Shown here: positions 26,748 to 35,265 of the stretch, in pieces
Layout of the letters: every line of letters begins with the position of its first letter
How positions within the stretch are numbered: position 1 is the stretch's first letter
Source of the DNA: Mycoplasmatota bacterium
Lineage (GTDB): Bacteria > Bacillota_I > Bacilli_A > Acholeplasmatales > Acholeplasmataceae
Assembly (NCBI GenBank): GCA_018622495.1
Contig: CP076021.1
Location: 620,001 to 684,000, forward strand
Direction of reading: 5' to 3'
DNA: 64,000 nt
The notes under the pieces: generated by a model
What the model was told of the DNA's origin: nothing
The model's input: the letters and a program-made list of their open reading frames with translations, nothing else
Database searches by the model: none
Translations under genes and position numbers: made by a program

Positions 26748-27705
26748 TATAAGAAAACGTATAATACTTATTATTATATTTATTGTTTTAGTACTCATTT
26801 CATTTAGAGTCGGTGTACTTGATTTTACATATAGAGACTTATTATCTGGAGAAAATGATGCGCGTTATGTTTTTTGGGTATCAAGATTCCCAAGAACCTT
26901 ATCAATTATTTTAGCGGCTTCCGCAATGTCAATTGCAGGGTTAATTATGCAAGCAATCAGTCGAAACAAGTTTGTATCCCCTACAACAGCTGGAACGACG
27001 AATGCAGCAATATTAGGTGTCTTATTAGGCTATGTATTTATGGGAAGTCAATCTACATATACTAAAACTTTATTTGCACTAGTGTTTGCAATGTTATCAT
27101 CTGTTATTTTTATGTTGGTGCTTCAAAAAATACAGTTTAAAAATGTTGTATATATTCCACTTGTTGGGATGATGTATGGTGCAATGATATCTGCTATCTC
27201 TACATTTATAGCACATCAATTTGATGCTTTACAGTTTTTAAATACAATTGGTGTTGGTGGATTTGCTAATAAAGCTATAGGAACGTATGAACTTTTATAT
27301 TTAGTTATTCCAGCGATAGGTATTGCGATTTTATATGCAACTCGGTTTAGTATTGTTGGGATGGGACAAGATTTCGCAAAAAATTTAGGTGTTAATTACA
27401 ATAAAGTTATGTATATAGGATTATTTGCGGTATCTTTAATAACATCTGTAACATTTGTTATGGTAGGGATGTTACCGTTTATTGGCTTAATTGTTCCAAA
27501 TTTAATTACTAAGTTTTATGGAGACGATGTAAAGAAGACGTTATTTGATGTTGGTATATTTGGTTCATCATTTGTCTTATTAAATGATATCATCGGTCGA
27601 TTGATAGTGTATCCATATGAAGTATCAATTACTTTTACGATGGGTGTAACAGGTGCAATTATATTCTTATCAATGATATTAGTGAGTATGAAAAATGAAA
27701 AATAG
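26710..27705 (+). CDS. FecCD-type iron-siderophore ABC permease (YclN-like)
   Basis: This permease subunit has nine to ten membrane segments and the FecCD hallmarks, including SIAGLIMQAISRNKFVSPTT near residues 76-95 and the GMLPFIGLIVPN coupling region. The block NKFVSPTTAGT and the overall sequence closely resemble YclN, the petrobactin permease of Bacillus subtilis as I remember it. The start is uncertain: the ATG at 26710 lies inside the upstream gene and a GTG at 26737 would give a better membrane start; neither has a strong ribosome site, suggesting coupling to the upstream gene. It forms the membrane channel with the next gene product. Confidence 0.9.
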   Translation: MKLYFYKHIVKNNIRKRIILIIIFIVLVLISFRVGVLDFTYRDLLSGENDARYVFWVSRFPRTLSIILAASAMSIAGLIMQAISRNKFVSPTTAGTTNAAILGVLLGYVFMGSQSTYTKTLFALVFAMLSSVIFMLVLQKIQFKNVVYIPLVGMMYGAMISAISTFIAHQFDALQFLNTIGVGGFANKAIGTYELLYLVIPAIGIAILYATRFSIVGMGQDFAKNLGVNYNKVMYIGLFAVSLITSVTFVMVGMLPFIGLIVPNLITKFYGDDVKKTLFDVGIFGSSFVLLNDIIGRLIVYPYEVSITFTMGVTGAIIFLSMILVSMKNEK

Positions 27706-28699
27706 ACAACGAAAAATAATTTATATATTTATAGGCATTGCATTATTATCAATTATTGCATATCTTGCATTTTGGATGTTAACAACACCTTATGATTTAT
27801 TTCCAGATGATCTTGTGCAAAGAGCAAATATGCAACAAGCTATATTAAAAATTTTAAATCGGAGATTTTTCCAAGTGTTAGCAATGCTTACATCAGCAGC
27901 ACTCATCGCATCTACAGCACTTGTTTTTCAAACAATCACAAACAATCGTATTTTAACACCAAGTCTCATAGGTTTTGATTCAATATTTGTTTTAGCGCAA
28001 ACAGTCATTGTTTTCTTTTTAACATCACGAAGCGTTTTTTATACCAACCCGTATTTAAATTACTTAGCATCTGCAGGTGTCATGATTTTAATGACGCTCA
28101 TCTTATATGCTGCAGTTTTAAGAAAGCAACGCAATCATATTATATTTTTATTATTGATTGGTTTAATTATTTCGACACTCACAAGAAGTATTGCACAATT
28201 TCTACAAACAATAATGGATCCAGAAGAATTTCAATATTTAACAATTAATACAGAAGTATCAATAACAAATATGAATACATCAATTATTATTTTAGTTGTA
28301 CCACTTATGATTTTAATTATTGCTTTACTATTTAAAAATCATCATACCTATGATGTGATGAGTCTTGGTGAACAAGAAGCAATTAGTCTAGGTGTCGATT
28401 ATAAACATATGATGCACAAAAGTTTAATTTATATAGCAATTGCTATGTCTATTTCAACTGCACTTATTGGACCTATTTCATTTCTAGGATTAATAGCTGT
28501 TAATATTTCAAGAGAATTATTAAAATCTTATAAACATCGAGAACTTATGATATTGTCAAGTTTAATTGCGATTATTTTCATCGTTTTAGGACAAACGATT
28601 GTTAGTGAATTTGATTATCGGACAACTGTTCCAGTATTTATCTCAATGTTTGGTGGATTATATATGATATACCTCATTTTAAAGGAGAATAAAATATGA
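27695..28699 (+). CDS. FecCD-type iron-siderophore ABC permease (YclO-like)
   Basis: The 334-residue protein has about nine membrane segments and pairs with the upstream permease. FecCD features include TSAALIASTALVFQTITNN, SLIGFDSIF and the coupling segment IGPISFLGLIAVNISREL. The order ABM-permease-permease-ATPase-binding protein corresponds to yclNOPQ with an added enzyme in front. It overlaps the upstream gene by 11 bases and the ATPase gene by 4 (ATGA). The cargo is likely an Fe(III)-catecholate or related complex, inferred from resemblance to YclO. Confidence 0.9.
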   Translation: MKNRQRKIIYIFIGIALLSIIAYLAFWMLTTPYDLFPDDLVQRANMQQAILKILNRRFFQVLAMLTSAALIASTALVFQTITNNRILTPSLIGFDSIFVLAQTVIVFFLTSRSVFYTNPYLNYLASAGVMILMTLILYAAVLRKQRNHIIFLLLIGLIISTLTRSIAQFLQTIMDPEEFQYLTINTEVSITNMNTSIIILVVPLMILIIALLFKNHHTYDVMSLGEQEAISLGVDYKHMMHKSLIYIAIAMSISTALIGPISFLGLIAVNISRELLKSYKHRELMILSSLIAIIFIVLGQTIVSEFDYRTTVPVFISMFGGLYMIYLILKENKI

Positions 28700-29505
28700 T
28701 AGAAGTTATACATGTTAGTAAAGCCTATCAAGAAAATAGAGTGCTAAATGATGTTAGTTTAGAAATACCTGATGAAAAGATCACTGCGCTCATTGGATCA
28801 AATGGTGCTGGTAAATCTACATTATTATCAATTGTATCAAGATTATTAAATCAAGATAGTGGTGATATTAAAATTGATGGTATAAATATGAAAGATATGA
28901 AAAGTTTAGAGATAGCTAAAAAAATGGCTATTTTAAAACAAACAAATCATATTAGTATGCGTGTCACCATCAAAGAACTCGTTAGTTTTGGAAGATTTCC
29001 ATATACAAAAGGAAGACTTAAAAAAGAAGACGAAGCAAAGATTGAAGAAGCTATAACTTATATGGATTTAAAAGATATTGAAAATCAATATATTGATCAA
29101 TTATCAGGTGGACAAAAACAAAGAGCATATATCGCAATGATTATTGCTCAAGACACTAAATACATTCTATTAGATGAACCACTTAATAATTTAGATATTA
29201 AATATGGTGTTGAAATGATGCAGTTATTACAAAAATTAGTCAAAGATTTAAAAAAGACAATAGTTGTTGTTATGCATGATATTAATTTTGCTGCAGCATT
29301 TGCAGATCATATTATTGCGATGAAGCATGGAGAAATAGTTGATCAAGGACATATTGATCATATGATTGATAAAACAATATTAGATCATGTGTTTGACCAT
29401 GATTTTTGCATCGCAGGCTTTAATGGTAAAAAAGTGTGTTTATATTATAACCAAATGGAATCAACATATGAACGCATTATCACTCAAGATACAGATATAA
29501 AATAA
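28696..29505 (+). CDS. Iron-siderophore ABC transporter ATPase (YclP-like)
   Basis: This 269-residue cytoplasmic ATPase energises the two FecCD permeases. Walker A GSNGAGKST (about 35-43), the Q-loop KQTNH, signature LSGGQKQRAY (about 136), Walker B YILLDEPLNNLD and the H-loop VVMHDINFAAAFAD are all intact. The length is usual for siderophore ATPases. The ribosome site AAGGAG overlaps the end of the permease gene. The gene is 18 bases before the binding-protein gene. Confidence 0.95.
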   Translation: MIEVIHVSKAYQENRVLNDVSLEIPDEKITALIGSNGAGKSTLLSIVSRLLNQDSGDIKIDGINMKDMKSLEIAKKMAILKQTNHISMRVTIKELVSFGRFPYTKGRLKKEDEAKIEEAITYMDLKDIENQYIDQLSGGQKQRAYIAMIIAQDTKYILLDEPLNNLDIKYGVEMMQLLQKLVKDLKKTIVVVMHDINFAAAFADHIIAMKHGEIVDQGHIDHMIDKTILDHVFDHDFCIAGFNGKKVCLYYNQMESTYERIITQDTDIK

Positions 29506-29523
29506 AAAAAGGAGAAAAAAAGA

Positions 29524-30543
29524 ATGAAAAAAATATATTTAGCAATTACAATGATTGCTTTAAGTGCTATTTTATTTGCTTGTGGAACACAAACAAATGA
29601 AACAGATGATACACAAAGAGTAGAGGTAAGTGTTACACACACCATTACAACAGGGGCATTAGAATCTGAAACAGGAACATCATTTGATACAACAGGTGCA
29701 ACTTCACAAGAAGTTACAGAGACTTTCTTAACAAATCCAACAAGAGTTGCTATATTTAGTTATGATGCATTAGACATCCTTGATGTGATAGGATTAGATT
29801 TAACATCAATTCAAATGCTTGGTGTTGTAAAAAGTAATTTACCATCATTTTTATCATCATATGATAGTAATGAGTATGAAAATGTAGGTACATTATTTAT
29901 GCCTGATTGGGATACATTGGATTTATTTAATCCTGAACTGATTATTGTTGGTGCACGTTCAACTGGTGCATATGATACGTTAAAAGAAAACTATCCTCAT
30001 GCGGATATATTAGATGTATCTTTAACATATGGAGCATATAGTGAAGGTTTAACAAGAAATGTTGATAATTTAGGTAAGATTTTCCCAGATATAGAAGTTG
30101 CTCTTGATACTAAGCTTGCAACACTTGTTGAAGACATGGAAGCAATCAATACAGTAGCAATGACACATGAAGCATTATTTATTTTAGTTAACGGAGAATC
30201 ATTATCATTTTATGGACCAAATGGTCGTTTTGCAGTGTTACATGATGAATTTGGATTTATCCCTGCTGATGCACAAGCTGAAGAAGGTGGCTCTCATGGG
30301 AGTGTTGTAGGATATGAATATGTTGCAGCTGTTGATCCTGAAATATTATTTTTAATGGATAGAGGTGCAGCAGTAGGTGGAGAATCAACACTTGAAAGTG
30401 TAATAAATAATAGTCTTATTTCAGGCACACAAGCAGGAGAAAATGATAAAATATATATCTTAAATGGTGAAGCATGGTACATTGCATCTGGTGGATTCAC
30501 TTCAACTCAACAAATGATAGATGATTTATCAGATTTTAGCTAA
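29524..30543 (+). CDS. Iron-siderophore substrate-binding lipoprotein (YclQ-like)
   Basis: The 339-residue protein begins with a lipoprotein signal (KKIYLAITMIALSAILFAC) whose lipobox Cys at about residue 20 would be lipidated and anchor it outside the membrane. A Thr-rich linker follows to about residue 65, then the two-lobed periplasmic-binding fold of the TroA/FhuD type with RVAIFSYDALDILDVIGLD and later GSVVGYEYVAAVDPEILFLM. The gene order and the nearby permeases indicate binding of ferric siderophores, with YclQ (petrobactin) the closest type I recognise. In a wall-less cell a lipid anchor is the expected way to keep it at the surface. Confidence 0.93.
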   Translation: MKKIYLAITMIALSAILFACGTQTNETDDTQRVEVSVTHTITTGALESETGTSFDTTGATSQEVTETFLTNPTRVAIFSYDALDILDVIGLDLTSIQMLGVVKSNLPSFLSSYDSNEYENVGTLFMPDWDTLDLFNPELIIVGARSTGAYDTLKENYPHADILDVSLTYGAYSEGLTRNVDNLGKIFPDIEVALDTKLATLVEDMEAINTVAMTHEALFILVNGESLSFYGPNGRFAVLHDEFGFIPADAQAEEGGSHGSVVGYEYVAAVDPEILFLMDRGAAVGGESTLESVINNSLISGTQAGENDKIYILNGEAWYIASGGFTSTQQMIDDLSDFS

Positions 30544-30562
30544 GTATTTAGTAAGACAATGA

Positions 30563-30591
30563 TTGACAAAACTATATAAATTTGGTATCAT
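30563..30591 (+). promoter_or_regulatory. Promoter of secG
   Basis: TTGACA (30563-30568) and TATCAT (30586-30591) have 17-base spacing. The secG ATG follows 25 bases after the -10 behind AGGAGG. Confidence 0.7.
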
Positions 30592-30616
30592 TAATTGAAT
30601 TTTTAGGAGGACGACT

Positions 30617-30841
30617 ATGCTTTGGATTGATTATTTAATTATTGTGTTTGCAATCTTAATGATTGCACTTGTAATGCTTCAAAGTTCTAATGAAGATATT
30701 AGTGATGCATTTAGTGGTGAAAAATCAGAATTATTTAAAAATAAAAAAGAACGCGGTTTTGAATTGTTTTTAACAAGAACATCCGTGATTACTGCAGTAT
30801 TATTAGTAGTTTCTGTTGTTTTATCAAATAATTTACATTAA
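30617..30841 (+). CDS. secG: Preprotein translocase subunit SecG
   Basis: SecG is the small helper subunit of the SecYEG protein channel. The 74-residue product has two membrane segments (residues 4-20 and 53-70) joined by a polar loop with the family motif LMIALVMLQSSN near the end of the first helix. AGGAGG lies before the ATG. A promoter and a terminator frame the gene, so it is transcribed mainly alone. Confidence 0.9.
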   Translation: MLWIDYLIIVFAILMIALVMLQSSNEDISDAFSGEKSELFKNKKERGFELFLTRTSVITAVLLVVSVVLSNNLH

Positions 30842-30843
30842 TC

Positions 30844-30872
30844 AAAAAGTGTTTCTTAGAAGCACTTTTTTT
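30844..30872 (+). terminator. Rho-independent terminator
   Basis: AAAAAGTG-TTTCT pairs with AGAA-GCACTTTTT with T-rich tail, right after secG. Confidence 0.75.
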
Positions 30873-30888
30873 ATAGGTTGGTGATTAT

Positions 30889-31584
30889 ATGAGTCAAAGA
30901 TATTTTGTAAAAGAATTAAATGGTGTCATTAAAGATCAAGATGCTCATCACATTAAAAGAGTGATGCGTATGCGTGATCACGACGAAATTATTGTTTGTG
31001 CAAATAAGCAATGTATTTTAGCAGCGATAATGATTGGTGAAAAAGATGTTCTATATAAAGAAATAAAAAAACTAAGTGATGTAAAACACTATCATGTAAC
31101 ATTATTACAAGGACTACCTAAAAAGAATAAAATGGATTTTGTGAGTAAGTATGCTACTGTATATGGTGTTAGTGCATTAATATTTAGTGGTATGGACAGA
31201 AGTATTATTAAACTTGAAAATAAGGCACACAAATTAAATCGATTGGAAACCATTGCGAAAGAAGCATCTGAGCTTGCACATCGATTTGATATACCTGAAA
31301 TTTCAATGTTTGAAAAATTAAAAGATGTGAATTTCAGTGACTTTGATGAAATTATTGTATGTGATGAAGATGAAGAACAAACTGATATTAAGTCTATAAA
31401 ACCACTTGATTATCAAAAAAAATATTTAATTATTATAGGTCCTGAAGGTGGCATAAGTCATAAAGAACGTGAGTTCTTTAAATCACTAGATGCCAAGTTT
31501 ATTACATTAGGTCACTATATTTTACCTACTGAAGCAGCAGCACTTTCAGCATTGAGTTTTTTCATGCATGAAAATGATAAATAA
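30889..31584 (+). CDS. rsmE: 16S rRNA (uracil1498-N3)-methyltransferase RsmE
   Basis: RsmE is a SPOUT-class methyltransferase that modifies U1498 in the decoding region of 16S rRNA. The 231-residue product has an N-terminal PUA-like domain (HHIKRVMRMRDHDE) and the C-terminal knotted domain with LLQGLPKKNKMDF, ALIFSGMDRS, IIGPEGGISHKE and the final LPTEAAALSAL loop, all characteristic. GGTTGGTG precedes the ATG. Confidence 0.95.
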   Translation: MSQRYFVKELNGVIKDQDAHHIKRVMRMRDHDEIIVCANKQCILAAIMIGEKDVLYKEIKKLSDVKHYHVTLLQGLPKKNKMDFVSKYATVYGVSALIFSGMDRSIIKLENKAHKLNRLETIAKEASELAHRFDIPEISMFEKLKDVNFSDFDEIIVCDEDEEQTDIKSIKPLDYQKKYLIIIGPEGGISHKEREFFKSLDAKFITLGHYILPTEAAALSALSFFMHENDK

Positions 31585-31586
31585 TT

Positions 31587-31615
31587 TTGACAAACAGTTA
31601 AAAATCGTATATAAT
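31587..31615 (+). promoter_or_regulatory. Consensus promoter of rpsU
   Basis: TTGACA (31587-31592) and TATAAT (31610-31615) are 17 bases apart, matching the consensus fully, as fits a highly expressed ribosomal protein gene. Confidence 0.85.
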
Positions 31616-31656
31616 ATGTACGGCTTAACATACTAAGCGTGGAAGGAGGGCAGTAC

Positions 31657-31833
31657 ATGCCTAAGACAGTAGTTCGCGAAAAAGAATCATTAGAAGATGC
31701 TTTACGACGTTTCAAACGTGATGTTTCTAAAGCTGGAAACCTTCAAGAAGCACGCAAACGTGAGTTTTACATTAAACCAAGTGTTGAACGTAAAGACCGC
31801 GCTCGTGCAGCACGCAAAAAAAATAACAAGTAA
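31657..31833 (+). CDS. rpsU: 30S ribosomal protein S21
   Basis: S21 is a small basic protein of the 30S subunit involved in initiation. The 58-residue product starts [20 protein letters not shown], the classic S21 N-terminus, and ends in a basic helix with [11 protein letters not shown]. The start at 31657 is preceded by the strong GGAAGGAGGG. Upstream in-frame codons would precede the ribosome site and are excluded. A consensus promoter and a strong terminator make it a single-gene unit. Confidence 0.97.
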   Translation: MPKTVVREKESLEDALRRFKRDVSKAGNLQEARKREFYIKPSVERKDRARAARKKNNK

Positions 31834-31841
31834 ACTTCTAG

Positions 31842-31870
31842 ACGCACCTTCGAACAAGGTGCGTTTTTTA
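31842..31870 (+). terminator. Rho-independent terminator
   Basis: ACGCACCTT and AAGGTGCGT form a perfect nine-base-pair stem with a CGAAC loop and T6 tail after rpsU. Confidence 0.9.
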
Positions 31871-31949
31871 TCCATCGTGATTAAGTGATAATTACTTTTA
31901 ATAAATTGCGCTTAATGGTATAATTAAATCACGATAAGGAGCGTATTTA

Positions 31950-32912
31950 ATGAAATTAAGTCAACAAATAAATCATGCTGAATCAATAAGTCGATTAGTC
32001 GGTGTACAAGATAGAAATTTATTAGTTTTCAAACAGTATTTAGGTATCACAGTTTCTGTGAGAGGTTCTGACATCATAACAGATGCTAAGGACGACCAAA
32101 TAACGCTGTTGGAGACTATTTTTGCTGTTTTAATAGAACTCGCAAATTTAAATATTCAATTGTATGAACGCGATGTTATGTATATTATTAAACTCGCGGA
32201 AAAGAACCAGCTAAGAGATATTGTCCAATTATATAAATCAAGAAAACCAGTGTTTGTTAATGAACAAGGTAAAGCTATATATGCTAAAACATTTAATCAA
32301 CGCGCTTATGTTAGAGCAATTAACACATATGATTTAACGTTTGGTGTTGGTCCTGCAGGAACAGGTAAAACATACTTAGCGGTAGCTAGTGCAGTTGCTG
32401 CACTTAAAAAAGGCCAAGTGAAAAAACTTATATTAACAAGACCAGTTGTAGAAGCTGGAGAAAATTTAGGATTTTTACCTGGTGATTTAAAAGAAAAAAT
32501 AGACCCTTACCTTATACCATTATATGATGCACTTTATGAGATGTTAGGTGTAAACCAAACAATAGCATATATGGAAAAAGGAACGATTGAAATAGCACCA
32601 CTTGCATATATGAGGGGTAGAACATTAGAAAATGCTTTTGTTATTTTAGATGAAGCTCAAAATACAACAAGAGCACAAATGAAAATGTTTTTAACACGTT
32701 TAGGATTTGCTTCTAAAATGGTAATTACTGGAGATCCTAGTCAAACCGATTTAGGAAGTCATCATGTTTCTGGATTAGTACAAGCTATTCAATTGTTAGA
32801 CAAATTAGATGATATTAAAATAATCAAATTTGATCGTATAGATGTAGTTAGACATCCACTAGTTCAACATATTCTTGAAAGGTATGAAGAAAATGAAACT
32901 AAATTATTTTAA
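31950..32912 (+). CDS. phoH: PhoH family ATPase
   Basis: PhoH-like proteins are cytoplasmic RNA-related ATPases, commonly next to ybeY as here. The 320-residue product has an N-terminal region (residues 1-110) and the PhoH ATPase core with Walker A GPAGTGKTYLA (about 132-142), RPVVEAGENLGFLPGDL and Walker B FVILDEAQNTT, followed by TGDPSQTDL. An extended -10 (TGG then TATAAT at 31919-31924) is the likely promoter and AAGGAG the ribosome site. It starts an operon that runs through recO or further. The 3' end overlaps ybeY by 20 bases. Confidence 0.95.
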   Translation: MKLSQQINHAESISRLVGVQDRNLLVFKQYLGITVSVRGSDIITDAKDDQITLLETIFAVLIELANLNIQLYERDVMYIIKLAEKNQLRDIVQLYKSRKPVFVNEQGKAIYAKTFNQRAYVRAINTYDLTFGVGPAGTGKTYLAVASAVAALKKGQVKKLILTRPVVEAGENLGFLPGDLKEKIDPYLIPLYDALYEMLGVNQTIAYMEKGTIEIAPLAYMRGRTLENAFVILDEAQNTTRAQMKMFLTRLGFASKMVITGDPSQTDLGSHHVSGLVQAIQLLDKLDDIKIIKFDRIDVVRHPLVQHILERYEENETKLF

Positions 32913-33315
32913 TCAAACAGATGAAAATGTTGAAGACGCTATTAAATTAATAAAAACAATTTTTAAAAAAATTAAAGATAAAAATGAAATGCAAGTTATT
33001 TTTGTCTCACTAGAACAAATACATGAACTTAACAAAATATATCGTCAAGTGGATAAACCTACAGATGTTCTAAGTTTTCCAAATGATGATTTAGATGATC
33101 GTTCATTAGGAGATATCTTTATTTGTTTAGATAAAGCAAAACAACAAGCAATCGATTATCATCACAGTATAGAACGTGAAATTGGATTTTTATCAGTCCA
33201 TGGATATCTTCATTTAAAAGGTTATGATCATCATAGTGATGAAGAAGAAAAAGAAATGATTAAAGCTCAAGAGAAAATATTAAAAAAAGCAAAACTTGAA
33301 AGGGTGGCGAAATGA
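32893..33315 (+). CDS. ybeY: Endoribonuclease / rRNA maturation factor YbeY
   Basis: YbeY is a zinc-dependent endoribonuclease needed for 16S rRNA 3' maturation and ribosome quality control. The product of about 140 residues has the metal motif H-G-x-L-H-x5-D-H in VHGYLHLKGYDHHSDEE. In-frame starts exist at 32875, 32884 and 32893; 32893 is chosen because AAAGG lies about ten bases before it. It overlaps phoH upstream and cdd downstream (ATGA), so translation is likely coupled. Confidence 0.94.
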   Translation: MKLNYFNQTDENVEDAIKLIKTIFKKIKDKNEMQVIFVSLEQIHELNKIYRQVDKPTDVLSFPNDDLDDRSLGDIFICLDKAKQQAIDYHHSIEREIGFLSVHGYLHLKGYDHHSDEEEKEMIKAQEKILKKAKLERVAK

Positions 33316-33704
33316 AAAGTTTAGAAGAAGCTAAAAAAGCAAGAATTAATGCCTATACACCATATTCAAAATTTAAAGTTGGTGCAGCTATTGAATTAAA
33401 TGATGGTACTTATATTCACGGTGCTAACATTGAAAATGCAGCGCTTGGTTTATGTAATTGTGCAGAACGTAGTGCATTGTTTTCACTTTATAGTCAAGGC
33501 TATAAAAAACAAGATATTAAGTCAATGACTATAGTTGCTGATACACATGACCCAGTATCTCCATGTGGAGCATGTCGACAAGTGATGTCTGAATTATTAC
33601 CCAAAGAAACTAAAATTATTTTAGCAAATCTTGATGGCGCAACAAAAACAGTGACAAAAGATGAATTATTACCATATGCTTTTGAAACTTATGATGAGGA
33701 ATAA
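33312..33704 (+). CDS. cdd: Cytidine deaminase
   Basis: Cdd converts cytidine and deoxycytidine to uridine forms for pyrimidine salvage, important for organisms that take up nucleosides. The 130-residue tetrameric type has PYSKFKVGAA, ANIENAALGLCNCAERSA with the first Cys ligand and catalytic Glu, and PCGACRQV with two more Cys ligands. The gene overlaps ybeY by four bases and is followed by era after one base, an order seen in many Bacillota. Confidence 0.96.
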   Translation: MKSLEEAKKARINAYTPYSKFKVGAAIELNDGTYIHGANIENAALGLCNCAERSALFSLYSQGYKKQDIKSMTIVADTHDPVSPCGACRQVMSELLPKETKIILANLDGATKTVTKDELLPYAFETYDEE

Positions 33705-33705
33705 A

Positions 33706-34596
33706 ATGAGTTATCATTCTGGTTTTATAGCAATTGTTGGTCGACCTAATGTCGGTAAATCAACACTATTAAATGCACTTATTGGGAAAAAAGTAGCTAT
33801 TACATCTGATAAACCACAAACAACAAGACATCGCATATCTGGACTTATCACACATGAAGATTATCAAATGATATTCGTCGATACACCGGGTATGCATAAG
33901 GGAAAAGATTTACTTAATCAAACCATTGATAAAATTGCAGTATCAAGTTTAAAAGATGTTGATGTTGTGCTTTTTGTTGTTGATAAATTAATGGGAAAAG
34001 CTGAAGCACATATTATGAGATATTTTGAAAATATTAAAGTCCCAGTGTTTTTAGTTATTAATAAAATTGATCAACTTGCATCAAAAAATGAGATTGATGA
34101 ATTGATATTAAGTTATATGGGGCGTCACCCTTTTGAAGGGTATTATCCTATTTCTGCAAAGGATAAGACATATTTAGAAAAATTAAAAGATGGTCTTATA
34201 TCATATTTACCTGAAGGTCCACAATTTTATCCTGATACAATGGACAGCGATCAATCAGAAACAACATTAATGGCTGAATTTATTCGAGAAAAAATTCTTC
34301 ATTTAACTGAGCAAGAAGTACCACATTCGGTTGCAGTTGTTATTGAAAGATTAGAAGAAAATAAAAAGAATAAAACACTTGATGTTGATGCACTAATCAT
34401 TGTTGAAAGATCATCACAAAAGAAAATATTAATTGGACAACAAGGCCAAAAAATAAAAGAAATTGGGATGCTTGCAAGAAAAGAAATTAATTATGAATTA
34501 AAGAAAAAAATTCACTTATTACTTTGGATTAAAATAAAAAAAGATTGGCGAAATCGTGAAAGTGACTTAAAAGCTTACGGTGTAGGTGATTTTTAA
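33706..34596 (+). CDS. era: GTPase Era
   Basis: Era is an essential GTPase that binds the 3' end of 16S rRNA during 30S assembly. The 296-residue protein has G1 GRPNVGKST (about 13-21), G2 with TTRH, G3 DTPGMHKGKD, G4 NKID and a C-terminal KH domain with ILIGQQGQKIKEIG. The ATG at 33706, two bases after the cdd stop, with GATGAGGA as ribosome site, is chosen over an upstream ATG inside cdd. Its stop shares a base with the recO start (TAATG). Confidence 0.97.
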   Translation: MSYHSGFIAIVGRPNVGKSTLLNALIGKKVAITSDKPQTTRHRISGLITHEDYQMIFVDTPGMHKGKDLLNQTIDKIAVSSLKDVDVVLFVVDKLMGKAEAHIMRYFENIKVPVFLVINKIDQLASKNEIDELILSYMGRHPFEGYYPISAKDKTYLEKLKDGLISYLPEGPQFYPDTMDSDQSETTLMAEFIREKILHLTEQEVPHSVAVVIERLEENKKNKTLDVDALIIVERSSQKKILIGQQGQKIKEIGMLARKEINYELKKKIHLLLWIKIKKDWRNRESDLKAYGVGDF

Positions 34597-35252
34597 TGGA
34601 AGGTATCATATATAAAATCCAACCTTATCAAGAATCATCACGATTGCTTTTTACGTATACACCTTTAGGAAAGATTACTTTACTCGCAAGAGGTGCACAA
34701 AAACTAACGCAAAAAACAAGAGTGATCGGACAGTTTTTAACACATGTATCATTTGATGTAACACCAGGCAAAACATTTATGCACTTTAAAAATCCAAAAT
34801 TGCTTGATGATTATGCATTGATCAAAGAGGATTATGATTTAACAAAATATGCAGCATTGATGTTAGAAATTATTGATAAGTTTATGATTGATATTGAAAA
34901 TCATGAAGAAGCATATAATGAACTCATACAAGCACTAGCACAAAAACATATCAAATTAACATCTTTATCTTTTGCACTTAAAATGCTAAAACTGCTCGGT
35001 TATGGCCTTCACTTACAAGCTGACGGTAGAAATGTTAGAGGTATTAGCATCATAAAAGGTGGTCTTGTCTATGAAAATGAAGCTTATGCAATCGATTTAG
35101 ACACAAAAGATGCAATTTCACTTTTAAAACTTTCTTATTTACCTTATAATGAATTTAATGAAGATTTAGATGACTCAATACATAGTATTGAAGCATTTAT
35201 ATCTAGATATTATGCTTATCATTTAAACACAAAACTTAAAAATATATCATAG
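34596..35252 (+). CDS. recO: DNA repair protein RecO
   Basis: RecO helps load RecA on gapped DNA together with RecR. The 218-residue protein starts with the OB-fold segment typical of RecO (EGIIYKIQPYQESSRLLFTY, then LGKITLLARGAQK) and continues with a helical region. It lacks the C-rich zinc motif of many RecO proteins and is somewhat short. It is translationally coupled to era (TAATG at 34594-34598). The era-recO-glyQS-dnaG-rpoD order is a common arrangement in Bacillota. Confidence 0.92.
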   Translation: MEGIIYKIQPYQESSRLLFTYTPLGKITLLARGAQKLTQKTRVIGQFLTHVSFDVTPGKTFMHFKNPKLLDDYALIKEDYDLTKYAALMLEIIDKFMIDIENHEEAYNELIQALAQKHIKLTSLSFALKMLKLLGYGLHLQADGRNVRGISIIKGGLVYENEAYAIDLDTKDAISLLKLSYLPYNEFNEDLDDSIHSIEAFISRYYAYHLNTKLKNIS

Positions 35253-35265
35253 GATGTGAACACAT

